Positions 18,187 to 27,172 of a DNA stretch of 64,000 nucleotides are shown piece by piece (positions within the stretch are counted from its first letter, which is position 1; every line of letters begins with the position of its first letter). A model generated the notes under the pieces. It was not told the origin of the DNA and made no database searches. It saw nothing but the letters and a program-made list of their open reading frames with translations. The position numbers and the translations under genes were made by a program. The DNA comes from Gammaproteobacteria bacterium (GTDB lineage Bacteria > Pseudomonadota > Gammaproteobacteria > HTCC5015), in NCBI GenBank assembly GCA_016928055.1, contig JAFGLM010000032.1:1-64000 (forward strand), read 5' to 3'.

Positions 18187-18693
18187 TTGATTGACGAAGT
18201 CAATATTATAAGAGCTGAAAACGAAATCGATGCAGTGTCTGCGTTAGCAGAAGAAATTTGGATTGAGCATTTTGTGCCGATCATTGGTGTGGATCAAGTA
18301 AATTTCATGCTCAAAAAATTTCAAAGTATTGAAGCAATATCTGAGCAAATGTTGAAAGGATATGAATATTATGTAGCCAAATTCAAAGAGGAATTGATTG
18401 GCTATTTTGCGTTGGTTCCGGATCATCCGAATGGGAGATTAATGATTAGCAAATTTTATGTGAAGCATGCTGCGCGGGGAAAGGGTCTGGGTAAGACAAT
18501 GCTGCAATTCATTGAGCATAGGGCACTAACGATGAGTATCTCAAGGCTCCGGTTAACCGTTAACAGATTTAATCAGAGTTCGATATCATGGTATCTCCGT
18601 CGCGGATTCAAAACAGTTGAAGAAGTGGATGTCGAAATCGGCGGAGGATTTTACATGAATGATTTCATCATGGAGAAAACAATCGTATTGTAG
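18187..18693 (+). CDS. GNAT-family N-acetyltransferase
   Basis: A GNAT acyl-CoA N-acyltransferase of about 168 aa. The acetyl-CoA binding motif A is clear: a strand with LMISKFYVKHAARGKGLGKTM, where R-G-K-G-L-G is the pyrophosphate loop. Motif B follows as RLRLTVNRFNQSSISWYLRRGFK. It most resembles small single-domain GNATs acting on small molecules or protein N-termini; the substrate is unknown. The start is uncertain: I prefer TTG 18187, which has GAGG 6 nt upstream, over TTG 18148. The gene is more AT-rich than its neighbours and is bracketed by two inverted repeat copies, which may indicate gain by transfer. Confidence 0.85.
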   Translation: MIDEVNIIRAENEIDAVSALAEEIWIEHFVPIIGVDQVNFMLKKFQSIEAISEQMLKGYEYYVAKFKEELIGYFALVPDHPNGRLMISKFYVKHAARGKGLGKTMLQFIEHRALTMSISRLRLTVNRFNQSSISWYLRRGFKTVEEVDVEIGGGFYMNDFIMEKTIVL

Positions 18694-18712
18694 TGTTTAT
18701 TACCAACAACGA

Positions 18713-18752
18713 CCCTGGATTCCGCTACGCTGCATCCAGGCTACTTGTTATT
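18713..18752 (-). repeat. REP-like palindromic element, copy B (inverted)
   Basis: On the minus strand it reads ATAACAAG-AGCCTGGATGCAGC and on into GTAGCG-AATCCAGG, closely matching copy A at 18061-18109 but in opposite orientation. The TAA stop of the leftward ABC permease gene (18748-18750) lies in its first bases, just as the DUF502 stop does in copy A. Confidence 0.8.
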
Positions 18753-19851
18753 CCAAACGCTTCTTAAACCTCGCTATCGCCAAGCCCAGTGTGACCAAAG
18801 CAAAAACAAATAAGGCATACATATCCCACATCATCTGTCCAATATTTGCGCCTTTTAAAATAATGCCGCGGATCAAACGCAAAAAATGTGTTAATGGCAG
18901 GACTTCGGCAAGATACTGTGCGGCAGCCGGCATGCCATCGAATGGAAACATAAAGCCGGACAATAAAATCGACGGCAGGAAAAAGAAGAATGTCATTTGC
19001 ATGGCCTGAAACTGGGATTTAGCAAAGGTTGAAATAACCAGACCCATCATCAGATTAGCTGTGATAAAAATCAGCGCCGCCAGATAGATATCGATGACTG
19101 CACCGTTAATCGGTACCTGGAACAGGATAATTGCCAGTAACAGAATCAGAGTAACCTGTACCAGGCCGATGACGATGTACGGAATGACCTTGCCGATCAT
19201 CAATTCACCGGTTCGTACCGGTGTATTAATCAGTAATTCCAGATTGCCACGTTCGCGTTCCCGTACGATTGCCACTGCCGTGAACAAAATCATCGTCATA
19301 GTTACTATTACGCCGATTAGACCTGGGACGATAAACACCGCTGAACGTCTTTCGGCATTGTAATAGTTCCGCACCTCAAACAGTTTAGTCGGGCTGGTGA
19401 CAGAACCGGCCATATTATTGAGCGTTATTGAAGTCAATGAACGGGCTGCACCTAAAATCGTCGGATCGGAACCGTCGATCAGTAGTTGTGCTGCCGGCCG
19501 GTCTTTTTGTTCCAGGCGTCGTTCAAAGTCATGCGGTATTAAAATGCCGACGCGAATTTTTCCGGCGTCGAGCAGTTCCTTAATTTCTTTGCCGGTGTGA
19601 ACTGAACCAATAATATCCAGAACCTGCGACGCCTGCGCATCGATTATCAGTTGTCTGGATAATTGTGTGTTGGCCTGATCGGCAACTGCCGCTTTCAGAT
19701 GGCGTACGTCGGTATTGATGGCGTAGCCAAATAATAAACACATCACAACAGGCATGCCGATAATCATGCCCGAACTCAAACGGTCGCGGCGAAGCTGTTG
19801 CGTTTCCTTGGTTAGGATAGCGTAGATACGTGTCCAGCTAACGTTCAGCAT
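18748..19851 (-). CDS. ABC-2 type transporter permease
   Basis: A 367-aa permease with one N-terminal membrane segment (about residues 24-44), a large extracytoplasmic domain (about 50-170) and five further segments (about 175-360). This is the ABC2_membrane_3/YbhS-YhhJ layout. The motif ERERGNLELLINTPVRTGELMIGK before the second half is the conserved coupling region of this family. It overlaps the ATPase gene by 14 nt and belongs to a three-gene export unit with the HlyD-like lipoprotein. YbhFSR and YhiI/RbbA-type systems export drugs or cations; the substrate here is unknown. The stop codon is inside repeat copy B. Confidence 0.9.
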   Translation of the reverse strand: MLNVSWTRIYAILTKETQQLRRDRLSSGMIIGMPVVMCLLFGYAINTDVRHLKAAVADQANTQLSRQLIIDAQASQVLDIIGSVHTGKEIKELLDAGKIRVGILIPHDFERRLEQKDRPAAQLLIDGSDPTILGAARSLTSITLNNMAGSVTSPTKLFEVRNYYNAERRSAVFIVPGLIGVIVTMTMILFTAVAIVRERERGNLELLINTPVRTGELMIGKVIPYIVIGLVQVTLILLLAIILFQVPINGAVIDIYLAALIFITANLMMGLVISTFAKSQFQAMQMTFFFFLPSILLSGFMFPFDGMPAAAQYLAEVLPLTHFLRLIRGIILKGANIGQMMWDMYALFVFALVTLGLAIARFKKRLE

Positions 19852-20782
19852 CGCTCACCTGTTTATGTGTACTGGCAACAAAAACATCTTCCAGGCTGGC
19901 GCGGGTAATTTCTGCTTGTGCATCGACATTGGCATGCTTCAAAAAAGTTTTTACGTGGGCAATCGGATCGTCAATAGATTTTTCCACCAGCACCCGTAGA
20001 CGCTGACCGAGTTGTGTGACGCTGGCTATGCCTTCTTTTTCCTGTAATGCATCATGCGCGTCCTGAGGAGATGCGGATGCAATTTCAACGACGGTTGTTG
20101 TTATGGTGTCCATTAACTGTTGTGGTGAACCATCCGCTACCATACGACCATGATCCAGAATTGCCAGTCGATGACAACGTTCCGCTTCATCCATGTAATG
20201 CGTTGAAACGAGGATGGTGGTGCCTTTATGTACCAGTCGAAACAAACTTTCCCAGAAATCGCGACGGCTTTGTGGATCGACTGCACTGGTCGGTTCGTCA
20301 AGAAATAACAGTTCGGGTTTATGCAATGTTGCGCAGGCCAGTGCCAGTCGTTGTTTCTGACCGCCGCTTAAGGTTCCGGCGAATTGCCTGGTTCGGTCAG
20401 ATAAAAAATAAGTCTGCAGCGCCTTCTCAATACGCCGTAGCTGTTTTGCTTTTGGTAATGAATAAACTCGCGCGATAAATTGCAGATTTTCCATTACGGT
20501 CAAATCATCGTACAGCGAAAATCGTTGTGTCATATAGCCGATTTTCTGCTTCAGCAATTCAGCATCACCCGGCACTTTATGACCCAGCACATTAACGGTG
20601 CCCTCGCTGGGTGTCAGTAAACCGCACAGCATACGAATGGTGGTGGATTTGCCGGAACCGTTAGGGCCGAGGAAACCGTAAATCATATTGCGAGGAACCC
20701 GCATAGCAAGATGATCAACCGCGGTCAGTTTGCCAAAACGCCGGGTCAGATCATGTGACTCTATGGCAAGTTCAGCATTCAT
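19838..20782 (-). CDS. ABC transporter ATP-binding protein (YbhF/drug-export type)
   Basis: A 314-aa nucleotide-binding protein that powers the adjacent ABC-2 permease. Walker A is GPNGSGKST (Lys45), the signature is LSGGQKQRLALA, Walker B is LLFLDEPTSAVDP, and the switch His is in VSTHYMDEAERC. The last 90 residues are the C-terminal extension typical of multidrug and polysaccharide exporter ATPases. It is a single-cassette protein, unlike the double-cassette YbhF of E. coli. Gap to the upstream HlyD-like gene: 5 bp. Confidence 0.93.
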   Translation of the reverse strand: MNAELAIESHDLTRRFGKLTAVDHLAMRVPRNMIYGFLGPNGSGKSTTIRMLCGLLTPSEGTVNVLGHKVPGDAELLKQKIGYMTQRFSLYDDLTVMENLQFIARVYSLPKAKQLRRIEKALQTYFLSDRTRQFAGTLSGGQKQRLALACATLHKPELLFLDEPTSAVDPQSRRDFWESLFRLVHKGTTILVSTHYMDEAERCHRLAILDHGRMVADGSPQQLMDTITTTVVEIASASPQDAHDALQEKEGIASVTQLGQRLRVLVEKSIDDPIAHVKTFLKHANVDAQAEITRASLEDVFVASTHKQVSDAER

Positions 20783-20787
20783 GCTGT

Positions 20788-21774
20788 TTATTCTTTTTCA
20801 GCAGCCGGTGTATAGAACTCGACTTTAAGCGGGATGCCGGAAGTTAACTCGGTGGCACGTTGGTCCTGCAATTCTATTTCGGCAACATAAGACAAACGTG
20901 AACGGTCGCGTTGGGTTAAGGAATAAAAAGGTGTAAACGCGGCATCGCGGCTGACCATACGCACTTTGCCGGTAAAAGGTTGTTCAATGCCATCCACATG
21001 TATAGTGGTTTCAGTCTGGTGATTAATCAGCGCACGATAGGGTTCCGGTATATAAACACGAGCATAGGGTTTTTGTCCGGCCAGCATCACCGCCACCACA
21101 TCACCGGCGCGTGGGCGTTCGCCAAGTTTATACGGTAGTACATCCAGCAAACCGTCCTGCGGTGCTTTAGCCGTCATTCGTTCCAGCGTGATTTTCAGTG
21201 CGCGTAAACGTGCTTCTGCCTGTTGTAAGGCAGCGTCGGCCTGCTGTAATTCTTCAACGGTGGTACCGGTTAACAACGCCGCCAGACTGGCGTTGGCCGC
21301 ATCGCGTTCGGCTTTGGCGGTATCGCGGGCACTGCGTGCCAGGTCCAGTGCTTCGGAGCTGGCGAGTTTTCTTTCGATCAATGCCTGCACGCGGTCATAT
21401 TCGGTTTGCCGGGTTTCCAGTGCACTTTTGGCGCCGCGCAAACGAGCCTGGGCTTCATCGATTAATTCCGCACGGGGTCCGCGCTTGAGTTCGGCCAGTC
21501 GTGCTGCGGCCTGTGTGCGTGCTGCTTCGGCTTCATCGCGTTGTGCTGCGGTACGGCCGGGATCCAGTTGCAAAACAGGCTGGCCGCTTTGCAGGCGTTC
21601 ACCTTCGGTGGCCAGTATCTCAACAATAGGCTCGCCGGCTTCAGCGATCAGCTCAATGCGGTCCCATTCCAGCAAGCCACTGACCTCAAATCGTTCACCG
21701 CTCTCGCAGGCACTGAGTAATAACAGAAGTGCAGCGAGCGGCAGAAGTCGGATTTGCGGATTGGGCCTGGTCAT
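20788..21774 (-). CDS. HlyD/YbhG-like periplasmic adaptor lipoprotein
   Basis: A 328-aa membrane-fusion protein. Lipobox LLSAC (Cys23) after a hydrophobic signal makes it a lipoprotein rather than the usual N-terminally anchored form. A lipoyl half-domain follows (PIVEILATEGERLQSGQPVLQLD), then a long coiled coil rich in Ala/Arg/Glu/Gln (about residues 75-195). The second lipoyl half is at MTAKAPQDGLLDVLPYKLGE, and a beta-barrel domain ends the protein. It is the first gene of the leftward export operon. A TolC-like partner is not encoded in the window. Confidence 0.9.
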   Translation of the reverse strand: MTRPNPQIRLLPLAALLLLLSACESGERFEVSGLLEWDRIELIAEAGEPIVEILATEGERLQSGQPVLQLDPGRTAAQRDEAEAARTQAAARLAELKRGPRAELIDEAQARLRGAKSALETRQTEYDRVQALIERKLASSEALDLARSARDTAKAERDAANASLAALLTGTTVEELQQADAALQQAEARLRALKITLERMTAKAPQDGLLDVLPYKLGERPRAGDVVAVMLAGQKPYARVYIPEPYRALINHQTETTIHVDGIEQPFTGKVRMVSRDAAFTPFYSLTQRDRSRLSYVAEIELQDQRATELTSGIPLKVEFYTPAAEKE

Positions 21775-21889
21775 TTTTTAAGGCGGTGGTTTTTAGTGCT
21801 GGAAAGTGTAACAAAAAGCCCTGGCGGCGGCAGCGTAGATTTCAGACGGTTATCCAGTGCCAGGTACAAAGCGCGCATTACCCGGGGGC

Positions 21890-21917
21890 CTTGAAATCCG
21901 GCTATTCGCCGCTATAT
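21890..21917 (+). promoter_or_regulatory. Putative heat-shock (sigma-32) promoter of htpG
   Basis: CTTGAAA at 21890-21896 matches the sigma-32 -35 consensus exactly. CCGCTATAT at 21909-21917 resembles the -10 consensus CCCCATNT, with a 12-nt spacer (the usual is 13-15). It lies about 40 bp before the htpG start, as expected for this chaperone. Confidence 0.5.
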
Positions 21918-21957
21918 CCCTGTACTTAATCCATTACCGAACAAGAGGTTAGACAGC

Positions 21958-23853
21958 ATGGCCAAGAAAGCTGCCGGCAAACCCGAATCCCACGAATTCC
22001 AGGCCGAAGTTTCGCAACTCCTTAATCTGATGATTCACTCCTTGTATTCCAACAAGGAGATTTTTATGCGCGAACTGATTTCCAATGCCTCGGATGCCTG
22101 CGACAAACTGCGTTTTCAGGCACTGCAGGATGCATCGCTATATGGCGATGACAGCGAATTAAAAATCCATATCAGCGTCGATAAAAAAGCCAAAACCATT
22201 ACCGTTTCCGATAACGGTATCGGCATGAACCACGACGAAGTGGTTGCCAATATCGGCACTATCGCCAAATCCGGCACGCGGGAATTTCTGCAATCGCTGA
22301 CCGGCGACCAGGCCAAAGATACCCAGCTGATCGGTCAGTTCGGCGTTGGCTTTTATTCCTCCTTTATCGTTGCCGACAAAGTGACGGTGCTGACCCGCAA
22401 GGCGGGGGATAAAAAAGCGGTGCGCTGGGAGTCGGAAGGGTCCGGCACCTATACACTGGAAAATGCCGAAAGAGCCGGCCGTGGTACCGATGTGATTCTG
22501 CATCTGCGCAAAGAGGAAGCCGAATTGCTCGATAACTGGAGAGTACGCAGCATTATTCGCAAGTACTCCGATCATATTTCGTTGCCGATTCGGATGCTCA
22601 AAGAAACAACCGACGAGAAAGACAAAAAAGCAGAAGAACCCGAATGGGAACAGGTCAATAACACCACCGCGTTATGGGCGCGAGCGAAGAAGGATATTAA
22701 GGAAGAGGAATACAAGGAATTTTACAAAGCTATAGCACCGGATTTTCAGGACCCGCTGGCCTGGACGCATAACCGCGTTGAAGGCAAGCATGAATACACC
22801 ACACTCTTATATATACCTTCACAGGCGCCGTTTGATTTGTGGGATCGTGACCATGTGCACGGTATCAAGTTATATGTCAAACGCGTGTTTATCATGGATG
22901 ACAGCGAACAACTGATGCCGAAGTACCTGCGCTTTGTGCGCGGCCTGGTGGATTCCAATGATTTACCGTTAAACGTTTCGCGCGAAATTCTGCAATCGAA
23001 TAAATTAATCGACAGCATTCGTTCCGGTTCGGTCAAGAAAATACTCGGTTTGCTGGAAACGATGGCCAAAGACAAACCGGAGGACTATAAAAAATTCTGG
23101 CAGAACTTTGGTGTGGTGTTGAAAGAAGGACCGGCGGAAGATTTCGCCAATAAGGATCAGATTGCCAAACTGTTTATGTTTCACTCCACGCATGAAAACG
23201 GCGGTGAGCCATACGTCAAACTCGACGAATATATTGCTCGTATGAAAGAAGGGCAGGACAAGATCTATTTCATCACCGCTGACTCACTCAGCGCAGCCCG
23301 TAACAGTCCGCATCTTGAAGCCTTCAAAAAACGCGGTATCGAAGTGCTGCTGATGTCGGATCGAATCGACGAATGGATGATGCAGTTCCTGACCGAATAC
23401 GACGGCAAGAAATTTGTTTCGGTTTCCAAAGGCGATCTGGATTTAGGTGCGCTGGACAGCGAAGAAGAAAAAACCCACGCCAAAGAAGTGCAGGAAGCAG
23501 CCAAAGATATCGTCGAGCGCATCAAGAAAGCACTGGCCGATAAAGTTGAAGACGTACGTGCAACCACACGCTTAACCGACTCACCGGCCTGTGTCGTATT
23601 AAAAGAAAACGAAATGGCTCTGCATATGCAGCGCTTGATGAAACAGGCAGGTCACGAAGTACCGGCGATAAAGCCGGTATTAGAAATCAATCCAACGCAT
23701 GATTTGATTAAACGCATTGAAGCAGAAAAAGACGATAACGTGCTGGCGGATTGGGCGGGGCTCTTACTGGATCAGGCAATTGTTGCAGAAGGTGGGCAAT
23801 TGGAGAATCCGGCGGAGTTTGTGAAGAAGTTGAATAAGTTGTTACTAACGTAA
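21958..23853 (+). CDS. htpG: Chaperone HtpG (bacterial Hsp90)
   Basis: A 631-aa homodimeric ATP-dependent chaperone of normal length. The N-terminal GHKL ATPase shows [23 protein letters not shown] and [17 protein letters not shown]. The middle domain has KLYVKRVFI and [11 protein letters not shown], and the C-terminal dimerisation domain ends with [22 protein letters not shown] lies 7-9 nt before the ATG. The gene is monocistronic: a heat-shock-like promoter precedes it and a strong terminator follows at 23881. Confidence 0.98.
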   Translation: MAKKAAGKPESHEFQAEVSQLLNLMIHSLYSNKEIFMRELISNASDACDKLRFQALQDASLYGDDSELKIHISVDKKAKTITVSDNGIGMNHDEVVANIGTIAKSGTREFLQSLTGDQAKDTQLIGQFGVGFYSSFIVADKVTVLTRKAGDKKAVRWESEGSGTYTLENAERAGRGTDVILHLRKEEAELLDNWRVRSIIRKYSDHISLPIRMLKETTDEKDKKAEEPEWEQVNNTTALWARAKKDIKEEEYKEFYKAIAPDFQDPLAWTHNRVEGKHEYTTLLYIPSQAPFDLWDRDHVHGIKLYVKRVFIMDDSEQLMPKYLRFVRGLVDSNDLPLNVSREILQSNKLIDSIRSGSVKKILGLLETMAKDKPEDYKKFWQNFGVVLKEGPAEDFANKDQIAKLFMFHSTHENGGEPYVKLDEYIARMKEGQDKIYFITADSLSAARNSPHLEAFKKRGIEVLLMSDRIDEWMMQFLTEYDGKKFVSVSKGDLDLGALDSEEEKTHAKEVQEAAKDIVERIKKALADKVEDVRATTRLTDSPACVVLKENEMALHMQRLMKQAGHEVPAIKPVLEINPTHDLIKRIEAEKDDNVLADWAGLLLDQAIVAEGGQLENPAEFVKKLNKLLLT

Positions 23854-23880
23854 CGGGTTTTTGATAATAGTTAGAAGTGA

Positions 23881-23906
23881 GGGCCTCGCAAATGAGGCCC
23901 TTTTTT
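23881..23906 (+). terminator. Rho-independent terminator of htpG
   Basis: GGGCCTC-GCAAAT-GAGGCCC is a perfect 7-bp GC-rich stem followed by TTTTTT, 27 bp after the htpG stop. Confidence 0.95.
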
Positions 23907-24270
23907 ATCCCCTCCACCTCAGGGGGAGGGTTAGGGAGAGGGATTATAAAGCGCTCCTCTGGAGCGCAAAGTCGCGGGCTACCGCGCCCGCTCGGCGGGT
24001 TACTTTTGTCGCGCAAAAGTAACCAAAACGCCTAGCCCGACTCTTGTATTTTCGCTCAATGTTATTTCGCGAAAACATACCCTCGGCGATTGGTCAAAAT
24101 GACGCGCCGCTCACAACGTATCATCCCTCCACAATATGCTCGCTAAACGCGACATCCTGTCGCGTCTCCGCTATTTTGCCCAATCGCCTCGGCTGCGAGC
24201 CATCGCAGTTAAGGTCAAAGTCAAAACCCCAGAACCCCAATGAGGTAGCTTGCATGTCAAATTGGAGCTA
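23907..24270. repeat. Mosaic of intergenic palindromic repeats
   Basis: Several perfect hairpins are packed into a gene-free stretch: GCGCTCC/GGAGCGC (23951-23967), GGTTACTTTTG/CAAAAGTAACC (23998-24024) and CGCGACA/TGTCGCG (24148-24164). Around the last lies a long-range inverted repeat: 24085-24100 (GGCGATTGG-CAAAAT) pairs with 24173-24188 at 15 of 16 positions. The first part (CCTCCACCTCAGGGGGAGGG) and the TTACTTTTG element are of kinds seen scattered in many gammaproteobacterial genomes. Small ORFs here have no ribosome binding site and I regard them as chance. Confidence 0.65.
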
Positions 24271-24398
24271 GAATTCAGGCAAAGCAGGCGTGGCTGCTTG
24301 ATGATTGAATATCAGAAAGATGCTTGGTTTAATGATTAATCAATAATATAGAAGATGCGGGGCTTAGTAGCACTTTGTTATAAATCTTGAGGGATTCC

Positions 24399-25028
24399 AT
24401 GAGCGACAAAGATCCTTTAATTGAGTGGAATAGGCTTAATAAAGAAAATGCGGAGCAGGATTTAGCGTCCGCCTTATTTATAAGTATGGCTAACACAAGC
24501 TCTCTTGTGGATAAGTTTTCTATGTGGCTTTTTGCCGGTACCGGGGCGACCGGTGCGCTTTTGATCGCCCAGATAAATTCAGTTTTGCCTAATTTAACTC
24601 TCGTTGGATTTAGAGTATGTATGCTATTTCTTATAGTCTCAGCTATATTTGCATTTTGCGCCAAGTACAATGCAATTCGTTGCCAGATTCAAATCCAAAC
24701 TGACGCGAAGTTCAGAGAACTATCCGAAAAAATATTTTCTAAACACGAAGAAAGTGAAGGCAGAATATTGAAGATGGCAAAAAAAAGAGAGCTAGAGATT
24801 CAAACAGAAATAGATTTTGAGAATGTAATATCTGAATTCAAAAAACCATTTCCATTTTGGGTTGGTTGGCTGATATCTCGCTCGGTGAAGAAAACGAAGG
24901 GAAATCGGCAAGCAGGGTATCATGTCGCTATTAAATCTTATGCTGGTCAATTGAGCTTCGCATTTTGGCAATCTGTAGCGTTTGTTTTATTTCTATGTTC
25001 TGGTGGCTGGTTTGCAAGCGGTTTATAA
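24399..25028 (+). CDS. Orphan AT-rich membrane protein
   Basis: A 209-aa protein that I do not recognise. Two membrane segments (about residues 38-56 and 66-90) are followed by a charged, probably coiled-coil stretch (about 100-150, rich in Lys and Glu). A Trp-rich segment (FPFWVGWLI) comes next, and a last membrane segment reaches the C-terminus. The start at ATG 24399 has GAGGG 6-7 nt upstream. Base composition is clearly more AT-rich than that of flanking housekeeping genes, and it sits just after the repeat mosaic, so recent gain is plausible. It could be a phage-defence or envelope accessory protein, but nothing specific supports either. Confidence 0.6.
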   Translation: MSDKDPLIEWNRLNKENAEQDLASALFISMANTSSLVDKFSMWLFAGTGATGALLIAQINSVLPNLTLVGFRVCMLFLIVSAIFAFCAKYNAIRCQIQIQTDAKFRELSEKIFSKHEESEGRILKMAKKRELEIQTEIDFENVISEFKKPFPFWVGWLISRSVKKTKGNRQAGYHVAIKSYAGQLSFAFWQSVAFVLFLCSGGWFASGL

Positions 25029-25365
25029 CAACACCTTTGCGGTAATTTGGCTTGTAAACTCGCCTTCCGTCACTAGCCCTACGTACTGAAAGACTGTGTT
25101 AGTATGCGACAAGGTTTGATTCTCCTTTGCTTACAGTGTTTTTTGGTCGAAACTATTGTAACAGTCTTAGGAGAATTGGACCGACTATTATTTGTTAGTG
25201 AGACAACAATGCGTTTCGCTTCATCCGGGTTACATGGTCTGGGTTTTGTCGAAAAGTCGACTTTTTTTAGATTGTTTCCTGCTATGATGACCATCCGCGC
25301 TACGCACGCATCTATTCATTCTGAGCTTATCTATGTTAGCGCCTGATGTTTTAGTTGGGAGACCC
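25029..25365. other. Intergenic region before the PmtA-like gene
   Basis: 337 bp. It contains a perfect 14-bp palindrome AAAAGTCGACTTTT (25252-25265) running into a T-tract, and an extended -10 promoter (see next entry). A small ORF at 25104-25346 has no ribosome binding site and is not supported. Confidence 0.5.
25280..25288 (+). promoter_or_regulatory. Possible extended -10 promoter of the PmtA-like gene
   Basis: TGC-TATGAT is an extended -10 element about 78 bp before the ATG at 25366. No well-spaced -35 is seen, which extended -10 promoters do not always need. Confidence 0.4.
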
Positions 25366-26004
25366 ATGACCAAGAATCCGGAACTGCTGTTTTTTACAAA
25401 ATGGTTACAATCGCCTTTGACTGTTGCGTCCATAACTCCCAGCAGTCCGCAGTTGGCCAGGGCGATGGCCTTAAGTTTGCCTGAATGTGAAGGACTTGTT
25501 ATTGAGTTGGGTGGCGGCACCGGTGCCATCACTCAGGCGTTGCTGCAAACGGGTGTCGATCCCAATCAGCTTGTTGTAATCGAGCGCGATCCCTATTTCT
25601 ATCGTTATCTGAAAAAACGATTTCCCGAAATCAAAATCCTCTGCGGCGACGCAATGAACCTGATGTCATTAATAAACGGCATGCCGGCTAAACTCCCAAT
25701 ACGCACTGTTGTATCGGGGTTACCGTTTTTATCGATGAATGCAATCGCGCAAAAACGATTATTGGAGCAGTTACTTAGTCTGAGCGATAGCAAAGGTTCA
25801 TTCGTTCAATTCAGTTATGCCCTGACATCGCCACTTAAAAAAAGTGTTGAAAAAGAGCTGCAGTTGGAATCACGCTGCGTCGCACGGGTTTGGCAAAACG
25901 TCCCGCCGGCAAAGGTTTGGGTGTATAAGAAAAAAAGTGTAAACAATATTTTGTCAGATAATCCAGGTGAATCAAAAGAGACCATTCTGAATGTGGCACG
26001 CTAA
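25366..26004 (+). CDS. PmtA-like SAM-dependent methyltransferase
   Basis: A 212-aa class I methyltransferase related to phospholipid N-methyltransferase PmtA and to the KsgA fold. Motif I is VIELGGGTGAITQAL, motif II is LVVIERDPYF (acidic Glu/Asp for the ribose), and the catalytic-loop region reads VVSGLPFLSM. PmtA enzymes convert phosphatidylethanolamine to phosphatidylcholine precursors; other relatives modify small molecules. The N-terminus (FFTKWLQSPLTVASITPSS) matches the PmtA pattern, and its hydrophobic helix could touch the membrane. The start at 25366 has GGGAG 5 nt upstream and is preferred over ATG 25333. Confidence 0.75.
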   Translation: MTKNPELLFFTKWLQSPLTVASITPSSPQLARAMALSLPECEGLVIELGGGTGAITQALLQTGVDPNQLVVIERDPYFYRYLKKRFPEIKILCGDAMNLMSLINGMPAKLPIRTVVSGLPFLSMNAIAQKRLLEQLLSLSDSKGSFVQFSYALTSPLKKSVEKELQLESRCVARVWQNVPPAKVWVYKKKSVNNILSDNPGESKETILNVAR

Positions 26005-26117
26005 ATCATTTGTGCGAAATAGTGGAAGCGCAGAGAAATGTATTTAGACCGGATTAATGCTAATTTGGCGACGTGTCGATTTTCTTCGGATTGAATATAG
26101 ATCGCGTTTTTTGTCAA

Positions 26118-26145
26118 AAGAAAGGCTTATTTTAAAGCCTTTCTT
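26118..26145 (+). terminator. Hairpin after the PmtA-like gene
   Basis: AAGAAAGGCTT / AAGCCTTTCTT is a perfect 11-bp stem with a 6-nt loop, 114 bp after the stop and just before the FAD oxidoreductase. The T-tract is partly inside the stem, so it may be a weak terminator. Confidence 0.5.
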
Positions 26146-26161
26146 GCTATCATCCCCCCCC

Positions 26162-27172
26162 ATGAACATCCCCCATCAAAACCATTCCATTGCCATCATC
26201 GGTGCCGGTTTGTCCGGTATCAGTTGCGCAGTGGCGCTGGGTAAAACTATCGGTAATGTCACGGTATTTGAAGCTGAAGCGCAACCCGGCGGTCGGATGA
26301 TTTCCCGTCAGCAGGATGGTATGCAATTCGACAGTGGCGCCCAGTATTTCACTGTACGCAGTGATGCGTTTCGTCAGCAGGTTAAAGAATGGCTGGATCA
26401 ATGGTTAATTGATGAGTGGCCGGCATGGTTGGTGGATCTGGAAAACGGTGAAGCGTTGAGTCATGAAGACGGCGCCAAGCGCTATATCGGCCGGCCGATG
26501 ATGCACAGTTTTATTCAGGATATGGCTGAGCTGTGTGATGTTCGTTACGAAACCAAGATAAAAAAAATCGGTTTCCATAAAAAGGAATCACGCTGGGAGT
26601 TGATTGATACACATCGAAAAACACAGGGTAGCTTTGATACGGTTATCGTCGCGGTTCCGGCACCGCAGGCGGTTCCGTTGCTAAGCGTTACACCGGCATT
26701 GACCAATATTGCAGAAACCATTGTAATGACTGCAACCTGGACTTTGATGGTGGCGTTTGACGAACCGTTACAGTTTGGGTTTGACGGCGCTTATGTTCTC
26801 AGTGAGGAATTGGCCTGGATTGTTCGCGATAGCGGCAAGATCGAGCGCGATGGCAGTCATGGCAAAGAAGTTTGGGTGATTCATGCATCGCCTGAATGGT
26901 CGGAAAAAAACAAAAAGTTATCGACTAAAAAAGTAAATAAAATTTTGCTCGATGCATTGGGCAGAGTAACCGGTCGCGCCATACCAAAACCGCATTTAAT
27001 CGTTACTGAGTTGTGGCCGCATGCCAAACCGGTTAATCCTTTAACCGAAGGTTGTTTGTATGATCGTGAATTGCGTATCGGTGCCTGCGGCGACTGGTGT
27101 TGTGCGGCAAGAGTGGAGGGCGCTTATCTTAGCGGACTGACTTTGGCCGCGCGCGTTTTACACGATGCCTGA
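26162..27172 (+). CDS. FAD-dependent oxidoreductase, renalase-like amine oxidase
   Basis: A 336-aa flavoprotein. The N-terminal Rossmann motif is IAIIGAGLSGISCAVAL (residues about 9-25), followed by FEAEAQPGGRM, the conserved GG-R of the amine oxidase/protoporphyrinogen oxidase family. The second flavin contact, FDSGAQYFTVR, is typical of renalase-like bacterial proteins (NAD(P)/FAD-dependent oxidoreductase). The C-terminus has IGACGDWCCAARVEGAYLSG, closing the FAD site. The start is taken at ATG 26162 because it places the FAD motif at the N-terminus; no clear ribosome binding site is visible. The stop overlaps the hslR start by 8 nt. The substrate is unknown. Confidence 0.85.
   Translation: MNIPHQNHSIAIIGAGLSGISCAVALGKTIGNVTVFEAEAQPGGRMISRQQDGMQFDSGAQYFTVRSDAFRQQVKEWLDQWLIDEWPAWLVDLENGEALSHEDGAKRYIGRPMMHSFIQDMAELCDVRYETKIKKIGFHKKESRWELIDTHRKTQGSFDTVIVAVPAPQAVPLLSVTPALTNIAETIVMTATWTLMVAFDEPLQFGFDGAYVLSEELAWIVRDSGKIERDGSHGKEVWVIHASPEWSEKNKKLSTKKVNKILLDALGRVTGRAIPKPHLIVTELWPHAKPVNPLTEGCLYDRELRIGACGDWCCAARVEGAYLSGLTLAARVLHDA

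Noticed and set aside
23907-24270. Short ORFs in the repeat mosaic, and a CRISPR-like array there.
   Set aside because: The ORFs lack ribosome binding sites and follow the palindromes; the repeats are different from one another with no regular spacers, so it is not a CRISPR array.
25104-25346. An 80-aa ORF between the orphan membrane protein and the PmtA-like gene.
   Set aside because: No ribosome binding site, no recognised pattern, and it overlaps the promoter of the next gene.
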